Assembly: GCA_937874455.1 (NCBI GenBank)
Contig: CALNBE010000059.1
Span: 1-14,939 of the forward strand
Length of the DNA stretch: 14,939 bases
From: an uncultured Opitutia bacterium
GTDB taxonomy: Bacteria > Verrucomicrobiota > Verrucomicrobiia > Opitutales > UBA953
Direction: 5' to 3'
In this document: positions 6,054 to 14,939 of the stretch, one piece after another
Layout: each line of letters begins with the position of its first letter
How positions within the stretch are numbered: position 1 is the first letter of the stretch
The notes under the pieces: model-generated
The model's input: only the letters and a program-made list of their open reading frames with translations
The model's database searches: none
Told to the model about the DNA's origin: nothing
Program-made: the position numbers and the translations under genes

Positions 6054-8411
6054 TTACCTCTTCCCAAACATGTCGCCGAGGGAACCGAAGGGATTGTTGT
6101 TAAAACTGCTACTGCCGCGCGGCGGGCCTTTGCGGTCGTCGAAGCGGCGCGGGCCGGAATTTCCTCCGCTGTCGCGCACGCCGCGCACTTCCTTTTGCGG
6201 ATTGGTTTTCATCGAGAGGCCGATGCGCTTGCGAGGAATGTCCACCTCCATCACCACCACGCTCACTTTCTGCCCGACCTTCACCACTTCCGCCGGGTCT
6301 TTGACAAAACTATCCGCGAGCTGGCTGATGTGCACGAGGCCATCTTGGTGCACGCCGATGTCCACAAACGCGCCAAAGGCGGTCACATTCGTCACCACGC
6401 CGGGCAGCCGCTGGCCCTCCTGCAGATCCTTCATCTCGTGCACGCCTTCCGCAAAGCTAAACGCCTCGAACTGCTCGCGCGGGTCGCGGCCGGGTTTTTC
6501 CAATTCCTTCATGATGTCCTGCAGCGTCGGCAGGCCGACAGAATCGGAGACGTATTTTTTCAAATCAATTTTCGCCCGCGCCTTGCCGTCGCTCAACAGC
6601 GTCGCCACATCGACACCCGCGTCCTTCGCCATTTCCTCCACCAGCGCGTAACGCTCCGGGTGCACCGCCGAGGCGTCGAGCGGGTGCCCGCCTTCGCGAA
6701 TCCGCAAAAACCCGGCGCACTGCTCAAAGGCTTTCGGCCCGAGGCGCGGCACTTTCTTCAGGGCCTCGCGCGAGGAAAACGCCCCGTTTTCGTTGCGCCA
6801 GGTCACGATGTTGGCGGCGATGCTGGCGTTGAGGCCGGAAACATAGCTGAGCAATTGCTTCGAGGCGGTGTTCAACTCCACGCCCACCCGGTTCACGCAC
6901 GACACCACCACGTCGTCGAGCGAACGCTTCAGCGCGGTCTGCTCCACGTCGTGCTGATACTGGCCGACGCCGATGCTCTTCGGGTCGAGTTTCACCAGCT
7001 CCGCCAGCGGATCCTGCAAACGCCGCCCGATCGACACCGAGCCGCGCACCGTCACGTCCTCGTGGGGAAATTCCTCCCGCGCCACTTCCGACGCGGAGTA
7101 AATCGAGGCGCCGGACTCATTCACCGAAACCACCGGAAGCGAGGCGGGCAGGCCGAGTCCGCGGACAAAACTTTCCGTCTCCCGGCTGGCAGTGCCGTTG
7201 CCGATGGCGATGGCCTGGATCTTGAACTGGTGGCAGAGCACCCGCACGCGGTTCCCCGCATCCTCGATCTGCGCCCGGCTGCCGCTGGTCGGAAAAATCA
7301 CCTCGTGGTGCAACAGTTTCCCCTGTGCGTCCAGCACCACGGTTTTGCAACCGGTGCGAAAACCGGGGTCGATCGCCAACGTGTTTTTCTCGCCCAGCGC
7401 CGGAGCCATCAGCAGTTCGGCGATATTGGCGGCAAAAACTTTGATCGCCTCCTCGTCGGCTTTTTTCTTCGACGCCAGCCGCGCCTCGGTTTCCAGCGAG
7501 GGGCCGAGCAAACGCTTCCATGAATCCTGCACCGCCTCGCGCACCTGCGCCGCCGCCGGGCCGTTGCCGGAGACAAATTGCTTTTCCAGCAAGGTCAATG
7601 CGCGCTCCTCCGGCACGGTGAGGCGGAAAAACAAAAAGCCCTCCTTTTCCCCGCGCCGGATCGCCAGCACCCGGTGCGAAGGCGCGTTCGCCAACGGCTC
7701 CTTCCATTCAAAGTAATCCTTGAACTTCGCGCCCTCGGTTTCCTTGCCCTTGATCACCTCGGAGGAAAGCGTCGCCTCCTTCAGGAAAATTTCCCGGCAG
7801 GCGGCACGCGCGGTGGCATCGTCGCTCACCCGCTCCGCGATCACGTCCCGCGCCCCGGCCAGCGCGGCGGCAATATCCGGCACTTCCTTCGCGGCATCGA
7901 CATATTTCTCCGCCTCAGCCGCCGGATCGGCATTTTGGTTTTCCAGCAGAAAATCCGCCAGCGGCTCCAGTCCGCGCTCCCGCGCGATGATCGCCCGGGT
8001 CCGGCGCTTCGGCTTGTAAGGCGCATAAATATCCTCCAGCCGCGTCAGGGTCGCGGCGTTTTCCACCGCCGCCTTTAGCTCCGGCGTCAGGTGTTTATTT
8101 TCCTCCAGCGATTTCAAAATGCTGGCCCGCCGCGCATCCAGTTCGCGCAACTGCTCCAGCCGGTCGCGCACCGTGGTGATTTGCACCTCGTCCATTTCCC
8201 CCGTCGCCTCCTTCCGGTAACGGGCAATGAACGGCACCGTCGCGCCCTCGCCGAGCAGTTTCGCCACCGCCATCACGCCGTTGACCGGGATGCCGCTTTC
8301 CTCCGCGATGCGCAGCACGTAACGGGCATCATCCGCGCCGGCTGGCTTGGGCGCGGCAACGGGAGTGGACGGGGGAGCGGAGGAAATGTCGGAGGAGGTG
8401 GTCTCGGCCAT
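6054..8411 (-). CDS. tex: Tex family transcription accessory protein (S1 RNA-binding)
   Basis: A 785-aa protein, close to the roughly 770 aa usual for bacterial Tex, a cytoplasmic nucleic-acid-binding protein related to eukaryotic Spt6 and linked to transcription. Visible in order: the helical N-terminal region with VPFIARYRKEATGEMDE (59-75) and IYAPYKPKRRTRA (128-140); a YqgF/RNase H-like domain opening with NTLAIDPGFRTGCK (343-356); helix-hairpin-helix repeats (about 505-570); and an S1 domain (about 664-737, with GVVTNVTAFGAFVDIGVHQDG). A Gly/Arg/Asn-rich tail of about 48 residues extends beyond S1. ATG 8411 (MAETTSSD) is chosen over the longer frame because conservation begins after a short low-complexity leader. 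No SD is visible. It is divergent from ppk1, 166 bp away. Confidence 0.97.
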   Translation of the reverse strand: MAETTSSDISSAPPSTPVAAPKPAGADDARYVLRIAEESGIPVNGVMAVAKLLGEGATVPFIARYRKEATGEMDEVQITTVRDRLEQLRELDARRASILKSLEENKHLTPELKAAVENAATLTRLEDIYAPYKPKRRTRAIIARERGLEPLADFLLENQNADPAAEAEKYVDAAKEVPDIAAALAGARDVIAERVSDDATARAACREIFLKEATLSSEVIKGKETEGAKFKDYFEWKEPLANAPSHRVLAIRRGEKEGFLFFRLTVPEERALTLLEKQFVSGNGPAAAQVREAVQDSWKRLLGPSLETEARLASKKKADEEAIKVFAANIAELLMAPALGEKNTLAIDPGFRTGCKTVVLDAQGKLLHHEVIFPTSGSRAQIEDAGNRVRVLCHQFKIQAIAIGNGTASRETESFVRGLGLPASLPVVSVNESGASIYSASEVAREEFPHEDVTVRGSVSIGRRLQDPLAELVKLDPKSIGVGQYQHDVEQTALKRSLDDVVVSCVNRVGVELNTASKQLLSYVSGLNASIAANIVTWRNENGAFSSREALKKVPRLGPKAFEQCAGFLRIREGGHPLDASAVHPERYALVEEMAKDAGVDVATLLSDGKARAKIDLKKYVSDSVGLPTLQDIMKELEKPGRDPREQFEAFSFAEGVHEMKDLQEGQRLPGVVTNVTAFGAFVDIGVHQDGLVHISQLADSFVKDPAEVVKVGQKVSVVVMEVDIPRKRIGLSMKTNPQKEVRGVRDSGGNSGPRRFDDRKGPPRGSSSFNNNPFGSLGDMFGKR

Positions 8412-8485
8412 AAATTTGAAAAACCGGGCATGGTGGGAATCACCCATCCGCCGACAAGTTTTTATGGCCGAAAAATCCCCTCCGG

Positions 8486-8498
8486 TTGATGTCATCAA
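8486..8498. promoter_or_regulatory. Short palindrome in the tex-ppk1 divergent promoter region
   Basis: TTGATG-t-CATCAA is a perfect 6-bp inverted repeat about 80 bp from both start codons, in the only spacer (8412-8577) that can hold the promoters of tex and ppk1. It could be an operator half-site pair for a dimeric regulator. I see no convincing Pho box or sigma-70 pair here, so the call rests only on symmetry and position. Confidence 0.25.
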
Positions 8499-9574
8499 AC
8501 CGCCATTTTCGCGTCACCAACATGTTACCCTCCGCCCCTTGCCTTCGCCCGGTGCACTCCCAACGCTGCGGCAATCCATGAAAAAAGCCCATTCCGGACT
8601 GCTGCTCGACAAGGAAATCAGCTGGCTCTATTTCAACCAACGGCTGTTGCAGGAGGCGGGAGACCCCGCCACGCCGCTGATCGAGCGGATGCGTTTCCTC
8701 GGCATTTACGCCAACAATCTCGACGAGTTTTTTCGCGTGCGCGTCGCCTCCGTGCGCCGGATCGCCCAATACGGCGGCGATGTCTCCCCCTACTTCATTG
8801 AGCGCCCGAAACGCCTGCTCGCGCGGATCAACCGCATCGTGCAGGAACAGCAGGCCGAGTTCGACGTGCTCTACACCGGAATCCTGCGCGAGCTGGCCGA
8901 AAGCGGCATCCGCCTGATCGACGAGTCGCGAATTTCTCCCGCCCAAGCGGAATTTCTCGACCGCTTTTACCTGCAACAACTGGAGCCGCTCATCGCGCCC
9001 GTTGTCGTCACCCGGAAGAAAACCTTCCCCGAACTCGCCGACTCCAGCATCTACCTGCTGGTGGTCCTGCACCGCGAAACCGGCGATCCGGACTTCGCCC
9101 TGATCGAACTGCCCGTGCCGGCCTTGCCGCGTTTCATCGAGCTGCCCGCGCCCTCGGGGGAAAGCCATGTCATTTTCCTCGACGACATTATCCGTCATTT
9201 TCTTCCGCGCATCTTCGCCAGCCTGCCCTACGTCCGCTTCGACGCCTACAGCATCAAGGTCACGCGCGACGCCGACATCGAGCACGACCTCGACGGCAAC
9301 CTGGTGGAAAAAATCGCCCGCGCCGTCCGCGCTCGTCGCAAAGGAAAACCCGTCCGGCTCAGCTACGACCGCTCCATCCCGCCGGAGCTCATCCGCGCTT
9401 TTCAGCGCCAGCAAAAGCAGCGCGGCACCTACGCCCACTCCGCCCAGCTCAACAGCGGCCGCCACGACAACCTGCGCGACCTCATGGGATTTCCCTCGCC
9501 CGGAGGAAAAAACCTGACCTTCCCCGCCTGGCCGCCCGTGCGGCTGGCCGCCGAACGTCCGCTCGAAAGCGCCG

Positions 9575-10680
<1,106 letters not shown>

Positions 10681-10684
<4 letters not shown>

Positions 10685-11583
10685 ATTTTCTTCCGCCCGC
10701 CGTCGCCGCCATCGACATCGGCTCCAACGCCGCCCGTCTGCTCATCGCCACTTCCGCCGAAGACGTTTCCGCCGCCGGGCCGCGCAAGGAACTGTTGCTC
10801 CGCGTGCCGCTCCGGCTCGGCGAATCCGTTTTCACCCAGGGCGTCCTGACCAAGGAAAAAGCCGACGCGTTGCTGCACTTCATCAAAGCCTGCAAGCACC
10901 TGATGAAAATCCACCGCGTCACCGCCTTCCGCGCCTGCGCCACTGCCGCGATGCGCGAGGCAAAAAACGGGGAGGAAACCGCCCGCTGGATCGCCAGGAA
11001 AACCGGCGTCACCATCGACATCATCAACGGCACCGAGGAATCCCGCATCATCTACGAGAGTCACATCGCCGACAAACTTTCCCCGCGCCGCCGCTACATC
11101 TACGTCGATGTGGGCGGAGGCAGCACCGAGATCGCGTTGATCGAGCAACGCCGGTTCAAAAAATCAAGATCCTTCAAAATCGGCACTCTCCGCCTCCGCG
11201 AAGGAAATTTCTCCGACGGCACCTGGGAAAAACTCCGCCAATGGATTCCGCACAACGACACCCCCGGCGTTCCGCTGGAAATCATCGGCTCCGGCGGCAA
11301 CATCAACAAGCTCTACCGGCTCGCCGGGCTGCCTGCGGGCACCAAGCTCTCCGTCGCCCGGCTGCGCCGTCTGCACGCGGAACTCTCAGGCATGACCTTG
11401 GAGGAAAAAACCTCCCGGCTCAAACTGCGCCCTGACCGCGCCGACGTGATTGTGCCGGCCTGCGAAATTTTCCTCGCCATCGCCAACGCCGCCGGAGTGC
11501 GCCACATCAACGTCCCGACCATGGGGCTGGCCGACGGCATCGTGCACCAGCTCTGCCAGCAACAGCGCGGGGCCGCTCAATAA
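10681..11583 (+). CDS. ppx: Exopolyphosphatase, Ppx/GppA family, short form
   Basis: A 300-aa protein of the ASKHA fold that releases phosphate from polyphosphate ends (or from pppGpp in GppA members). Motifs: AIDIGSNAARLL (10-21, phosphate loop 1), FRACATAAMREAKNG (83-97), GTEESRIIYES (117-127, with the Glu expected for catalysis), YVDVGGGSTEIAL (141-153, phosphate loop 2), IIGSGGNINKL (201-211, where many relatives have GTGGT) and MGLADGIVHQL (281-291). It ends after the two actin-like domains and lacks the C-terminal HD-type region of the roughly 500-aa E. coli Ppx. ATG 10681 overlaps the ppk1 stop as ATGA, which indicates translational coupling and fixes the start; an upstream in-frame start would lie inside ppk1. 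It converges on the HEAT-repeat gene. Confidence 0.93.
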
Positions 11584-11608
11584 GCCGCCGGAACGGACGG
11601 CAAATTTC

Positions 11609-11639
11609 CTCCGCGTTTTCGGTCTCTCCCGGCGCGGAG
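11609..11639. terminator. Possible bidirectional terminator hairpin between convergent genes
   Basis: CTCCGCG (11609-11615) pairs with CGCGGAG (11633-11639) around a 17-nt loop in the 61-bp gap between the ends of ppx and the HEAT-repeat gene. A short A-run follows on the plus strand (a T-run upstream on the other), so it fits poorly as an intrinsic terminator, but its position between converging genes is suggestive. Confidence 0.3.
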
Positions 11640-11644
11640 AAAAC

Positions 11645-13066
11645 TCATCGGCGGTTTTCCTGTTCCAGCCGCTGGCAAAGCTGATTGATTTTTTCCCGCT
11701 GCCCCGAATCTGCCACCGTCGGCACCGCCGTCCGAAGTGCGGGCAAATGCTCCGGACCGGCCAACCGCTCCAAGGTTTTCAGCGCCTCCCGCCGCAACTC
11801 CGCGTCAGCATCCGTCAGCAAGGCAATCGCCCCCGGCGTCGCCGTGTAAAGCCAGCGCCGCCGCGCGACATCCAGAAGCTGAACACGGACCGCAACGGAC
11901 AGCGACGTGTCGGCGAACAATCCCGCGAACGCCCCGCCCACATCGCCCCCCTGCAAGGCCAGCAGCGCCGCCCGCGCCGTTTCCGCAACAATTTTGTCCG
12001 GAGAATCCAACGCAACCGCCAGCGTTCCCGCCTCGTCCGCACCTCCCAAAACGCCCATGGTCCCGAGCACCGCCGCTCGCGCTTCCGGCACCAGCTGCCG
12101 GTTTAACAACGAATAAAGCAAGGGCAGCGCCTCCGTTTGCCGCCGCGACTCCAGCGCCATCAGACAATCGAGAAACTCTCTTCCCTTCGCCCGCCGGGAA
12201 AAATAATCCAGCAGCAATTTTCCCGAGTCAATGTCCCGCGCCCGGCGGAGGAAAATCAGCGCCGCCGCGCGCAACGCGGGATCCTCGCCCGACAAACATT
12301 CCTCCGCGCTCCGCAGTCCGTATTGCAACTGCAACACCCGTGCGGCCTGGCGCAGCCGGGGAAATTCCTCCTGCGCTTCCAATTCGCACAACGTCTGGAC
12401 AACCCGGCCGTGACTCGCCCCGCCATCCGGTCGGCCAAGCAACGCGCCACAGGTTTCCAGCAAAAGCTGCCACCGGAGCGCCCGCTGTGCCTCGCGAACT
12501 TTTACTCCAAGCAAAGCGGACAACGAGGCGCCGGTCTTGATCTCGCCCAGCGTCCGCAATCCAGCCTCGGCCAGCGTCGGTTCCCTCTCAGCCGCAGCCT
12601 TGACCGCCGCAGGAATCACCGCTTCCACCCGGCGAGCGCCCAAGCTGGAGAGCAAACCCGCTCGCAAGCGCGGATCCGTTTCCCTTGCCAGCGCGTTCAG
12701 CAACGCCACTTCCGCCACCGGGCCGGGAATCCGTTGCAAGACCCGCCGGGCCTCGTCACCCAGCGCGGGATCCCCCAGCACCGCCCGCAGCACCGGAATC
12801 GCAGCAGCATCCTGCAACAGGCCCAGCCGCCGCAGGGCATCCACCCGCTCGGCATAGGATTTTTCCTCCGCAGCCAGCGCCGTCGCGGCATCCAGCAAGG
12901 CCGCCTCCCTTTCCTCCGCGGTCAACGTCACCAGCTCGGCGCGAAAACGGTTGACCGTCGGCTCCGAGGTCGCCGCGTTCTCCAGAGCCGCCACGGTCTC
13001 CACGCCCAACAGGTTCGCCGGCAGCGCGACGAGCAGAAACATTCCTCCAAGCAAAAATCCGCGCAT
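11645..13066 (-). CDS. Secreted HEAT-repeat protein
   Basis: A 473-aa protein starting with a signal peptide (MRGFLLGGMFLLVALPANLLG), with no lipobox Cys, so probably periplasmic or exported. The body is a series of Ala/Leu-rich helical pairs of about 30 residues typical of HEAT or Armadillo-like repeats, for example LLQDAAAIPVLRAVLGDPAL, TDPRLRAGLLSSLG and DADAELRREALKTLERL. Such solenoids usually act as protein-binding scaffolds; no catalytic motif is seen. ATG 13066 lies 2 bp after the stop of the oxidoreductase gene (stop-TT-ATG), so the two are almost certainly co-translated; the frame upstream of 13066 merely shadows the oxidoreductase. No SD is present, consistent with coupling. Confidence 0.88.
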   Translation of the reverse strand: MRGFLLGGMFLLVALPANLLGVETVAALENAATSEPTVNRFRAELVTLTAEEREAALLDAATALAAEEKSYAERVDALRRLGLLQDAAAIPVLRAVLGDPALGDEARRVLQRIPGPVAEVALLNALARETDPRLRAGLLSSLGARRVEAVIPAAVKAAAEREPTLAEAGLRTLGEIKTGASLSALLGVKVREAQRALRWQLLLETCGALLGRPDGGASHGRVVQTLCELEAQEEFPRLRQAARVLQLQYGLRSAEECLSGEDPALRAAALIFLRRARDIDSGKLLLDYFSRRAKGREFLDCLMALESRRQTEALPLLYSLLNRQLVPEARAAVLGTMGVLGGADEAGTLAVALDSPDKIVAETARAALLALQGGDVGGAFAGLFADTSLSVAVRVQLLDVARRRWLYTATPGAIALLTDADAELRREALKTLERLAGPEHLPALRTAVPTVADSGQREKINQLCQRLEQENRR

Positions 13067-13068
13067 AA

Positions 13069-14364
13069 TCACAGCACCCAAGGGGCGCGATAAACAGGGT
13101 TGAGCAACTCGGCCGCGCCGGGGTCGTCCCGGAGCGTTTCCGTCTGCGGATCCCAATGCAGGGTCCGCCCGGTCAAGGCCGCGATGTGCCCGAGGTGGCC
13201 GACGCTGGCGCTGCGGTGCGCCGCCTCGCACGGGGCCACCGTGGTCCGACCGGTTTGGATGCAGTCGATCCAGTTGCGAAAATGATTCGTACTGCGATAA
13301 ACCGGCGCAGATGTGGCCGGAGGAATCGCGCGCAGCAGGGACGGATGCGACACCTGCAGGGGCTTGTCTCGGTCCACATGCAGCCAGCCTTTTTCTCCGT
13401 AAAATTTGGTACCGCCGGGCAGATCGGACCCAACCGTCAACACCAGGCCATCGGCATAGGTGCAAACGTAACGGTAGCGCATCTCCACATCCCAAGGTGG
13501 TTCAGTGCCGTAGGTGGCAGTGCCGCTCACCCGCACCGGTCCGGTGTGGTCGAGGCCCAGCGCCCAGTGGGCGATGTCCACGTGGTGCCCGACCCAGTCC
13601 AGCAAATTTCCTCCGCCAAAATCCAGCACCCAGCGCCAGTTCCATTTCACAATCCGCGCGTCATACCGGTGCCAAGGCGCGGGCCCCAGCCAGAGATCAT
13701 AATGAAACCCCGCAGGCGGGCTGTCGGTCCTTTGCGCATCCCGATAGGAAATTCCTCCAAAGGTGCCGGCTTCGACATGAGTGACCTTGCCCAGCGCGCC
13801 GTACCGCACCAGCTCCACCGCCCGGCGAAAATTTTCCACCGAGCGCTGCCAGCTTCCCGTCTGCCAGACAATGCCGTTGCGCTCCACCGCGTCGCAAATC
13901 GCCCGGCCTTCCCGCAGGGTGTGCGCAAGGGGTTTTTCCCCGTAAATATGCATCCCCGCCCTCGCCGCCGCAATCGCCACCAACGCATGCCAGTGATCGG
14001 GCACCGACAGCACCACCGCGTCCGGCCGCGCCTTGGCGATCAGCTCCCGGTAATCGTAAAACCCCTGCGTGCCGCGTCCATGGTAGTGGCTATCCACCCT
14101 TTGCTGCCCACGCCGCATCGCCGCCTCATCGACATCGCACACCGCAGTCACCTGAAACTCCGGAATGCCCAAGCAACTCCCCATGTTGGCCACGCCTTGG
14201 TTGCCATAGCCAATGACGCCGACCGTCACCCGGTTGCTCGGTGCCACCGCCCCGTCGCGCCCCAACGCCCGCGCGGGGATGATCGCAGGAAACACCGCCG
14301 CCGAGGCCAGCGCCAATCCAGTTTGGCGAAGAAAATTACGACGGGAAATCTGGGGATTTTTCAT
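13069..14364 (-). CDS. Tat-exported Gfo/Idh/MocA-family oxidoreductase
   Basis: A 431-aa protein with a twin-arginine signal (SRRNFLRQTG at 7-16, then a hydrophobic Ala-rich stretch and a likely cleavage site near ARALG). A Rossmann NAD(P)-binding fold follows: VTVGVIGYGNQG (46-57), AVCDVDE (74-80) and the family's EKPLA (143-147). The C-terminal half has the Gfo/Idh/MocA pattern FGGGNLLDWVGHHVDIAHWALG (249-270), where H261 and D264 region residues fit the usual active-site helix. Members act on sugars or inositols and are very numerous in planctomycetes and verrucomicrobia, many with Tat signals; the substrate here is unknown. The start is ATG 14364, directly before MKNPQISRR. It is followed within 2 bp by the HEAT-repeat gene. 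Confidence 0.94.
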   Translation of the reverse strand: MKNPQISRRNFLRQTGLALASAAVFPAIIPARALGRDGAVAPSNRVTVGVIGYGNQGVANMGSCLGIPEFQVTAVCDVDEAAMRRGQQRVDSHYHGRGTQGFYDYRELIAKARPDAVVLSVPDHWHALVAIAAARAGMHIYGEKPLAHTLREGRAICDAVERNGIVWQTGSWQRSVENFRRAVELVRYGALGKVTHVEAGTFGGISYRDAQRTDSPPAGFHYDLWLGPAPWHRYDARIVKWNWRWVLDFGGGNLLDWVGHHVDIAHWALGLDHTGPVRVSGTATYGTEPPWDVEMRYRYVCTYADGLVLTVGSDLPGGTKFYGEKGWLHVDRDKPLQVSHPSLLRAIPPATSAPVYRSTNHFRNWIDCIQTGRTTVAPCEAAHRSASVGHLGHIAALTGRTLHWDPQTETLRDDPGAAELLNPVYRAPWVL

Positions 14365-14529
14365 GACGGGAAATTCACGCTACCAGACAAAGAAACAAGG
14401 ACTGGCACGTTTTTGTTCCGCACGCTGGGCCAAAGCGGCGACGACGACAACACCCGTTTCCCGCAAAGGAAATTTGGCGGCCGGAAGCCGGATTTTTCAG
14501 CACCAAGACGCGGAGGAAACACCGCGCCC

Positions 14530-14584
14530 GCAAAGGAAAAATTTGGAGTGCGGCGATCCGCGCCGCTTTGGATCCCCGCAAAGG
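14530..14584 (+). repeat. Hairpin-bearing REP-like element, copy A
   Basis: A 55-bp sequence matching 14885-14939 at 54 of 55 positions. Its core is GGAGTGCGGCG-atc-CGCGCCGC, with a 6-bp GCGGCG/CGCCGC stem, flanked on both sides by 'gcaaagg'. Confidence 0.85.
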
Positions 14585-14746
14585 AAAGGCCAAAGAAAAT
14601 CAGCCATTGAACCCGAAAGAAATTCTTTCGTGTCTTATTCGTGTCCATTCGTGGTTTCGCCTTCCCCACGCCATTTCCTTCGCGCCCGTAAACGCGATGA
14701 GGAGATCGCCGGTCCACCTGCGGCCTACGTGGTTCAAATCCCAAAA

Positions 14747-14772
14747 CAAAGCGGCGAGAATCGCCGCACTCC
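14747..14772 (-). repeat. Hairpin-bearing REP-like element, inverted partial copy
   Basis: This holds the reverse complement of the core of copies A and B (on the minus strand GGAGTGCGGCGATTC then TCGCCGCTTTG). Its stem is 7 bp, GCGGCGA with TCGCCGC, around a 3-nt loop. The opposite orientation between two direct copies gives a BIME-like arrangement. Confidence 0.8.
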
Positions 14773-14884
14773 AAAAGGCGCAAGGGAAAGTTCTTTCGCG
14801 GCCATTCGTGGTTCCAACCTTTTCCTCACCATTTTCCCTCGTGTCCTCTGAGAACTCTGTGGTTCAAATTCTCGCACCACCCCA

Positions 14885-14939
14885 GCAAAGGAAAAATTTG
14901 GAGTGCGGCGCTCCGCGCCGCTTTGGATCCCCGCAAAGG
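14885..14939 (+). repeat. Hairpin-bearing REP-like element, copy B (runs off the window)
   Basis: This is the near-identical partner of 14530-14584, offset by 355 bp, with one difference in the loop (C for A). It reaches the last base of the window, so its right limit is unknown. Confidence 0.85.

Larger units (their letters stand above)
14401..14939. repeat. Gene-free interval with third mosaic of repeat modules
   Basis: Upstream of the oxidoreductase start I see no gene to the window end. Repeats include the 'caccaagacgcggaggaaac' module (14499-14540; compare 4503 and 5779), a CGAAAGAA-a-TTCTTTCG palindrome (14614-14630) leading into the 'attcgtgtccattcgtgg' module (to 14656; compare 5821-5854), a second 'attcgtgg' module (14790-14815), a 'ctcgtgtcctctgagaac' module (about 14834-14866), and three copies of a hairpin element described separately. 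Confidence 0.8.

Noticed and set aside
6195..7523. Long plus-strand open frame (about 442 codons) opposite tex
   Set aside because: It is an antisense shadow of a highly conserved gene, with shadow-type composition (His/Arg-rich).
9505..9513. A6 homopolymer as the site of the ppk1 frameshift
   Set aside because: Changing frame here would run straight into the TGA at 9515-9517, so the shift must be further downstream.
13156..14610. Long plus-strand open frame (about 484 codons) opposite the oxidoreductase
   Set aside because: Its composition is Arg/His/Pro-rich, it has no recognisable motif, and it runs into repeat sequence. The minus-strand oxidoreductase explains the region fully.

Overview
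The window looks like part of a chromosome from a moderately GC-rich PVC-group bacterium, most likely Verrucomicrobiota. This is inferred from the gene mix: a Tat-exported Gfo/Idh/MocA oxidoreductase beside a secreted HEAT-repeat protein, a NupG-type MFS symporter, a solo RfaH/NusG paralog, and gene-free intervals filled with short repeat modules. No rRNA, tRNA, CRISPR array, integrase or transposase gene was seen.

Layout. (1) 1-165 is repeat-derived and ends at a clear terminator for the leftward operon. (2) 4347 to 219, minus strand, is a four-gene operon in this order: an unrecognised 266-aa protein with a Cys triad, an AmpG-like MFS permease, an RfaH/NusG-like elongation factor, and a nucleoside-symporter-family MFS permease. 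(3) 4348-6053 is a repeat-rich interval with a perfect REP/BIME-type inverted repeat. It encloses a more A+T-rich island with two small predicted membrane proteins on the plus strand. (4) 8411 to 6054, minus strand, is tex, a nucleic-acid-binding transcription accessory protein. (5) 8578 to 11583, plus strand, is a polyphosphate module: ppk1, frameshifted in this sequence, overlapping by ATGA with a short exopolyphosphatase (Ppx/GppA). (6) 14364 to 11645, minus strand, is a two-gene unit: the Tat-exported oxidoreductase, then the HEAT-repeat protein 2 bp downstream. (7) 14365-14939 is another repeat cluster with a second hairpin-forming REP-like family.

Functional links. Ppk1 makes polyphosphate from ATP and Ppx degrades it, so the coupled pair would set polyphosphate level, but the ppk1 reading frame is broken as given. 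The RfaH-like factor lies between two transporters and could act on its own operon or elsewhere. The oxidoreductase and HEAT protein are both predicted to leave the cytoplasm, and their tight coupling suggests a shared extracytoplasmic job.

The most unusual signals are not genes. One is a very abundant word, GGAGGAA (often followed by A/T-rich bases, or reading AAATTTCCTCC on the other strand), present in genes in several reading frames and in spacers. The other is that almost no assigned start codon has a Shine-Dalgarno sequence, although that word contains the canonical SD core. No clearly new multi-gene defence or metabolic system is evident.
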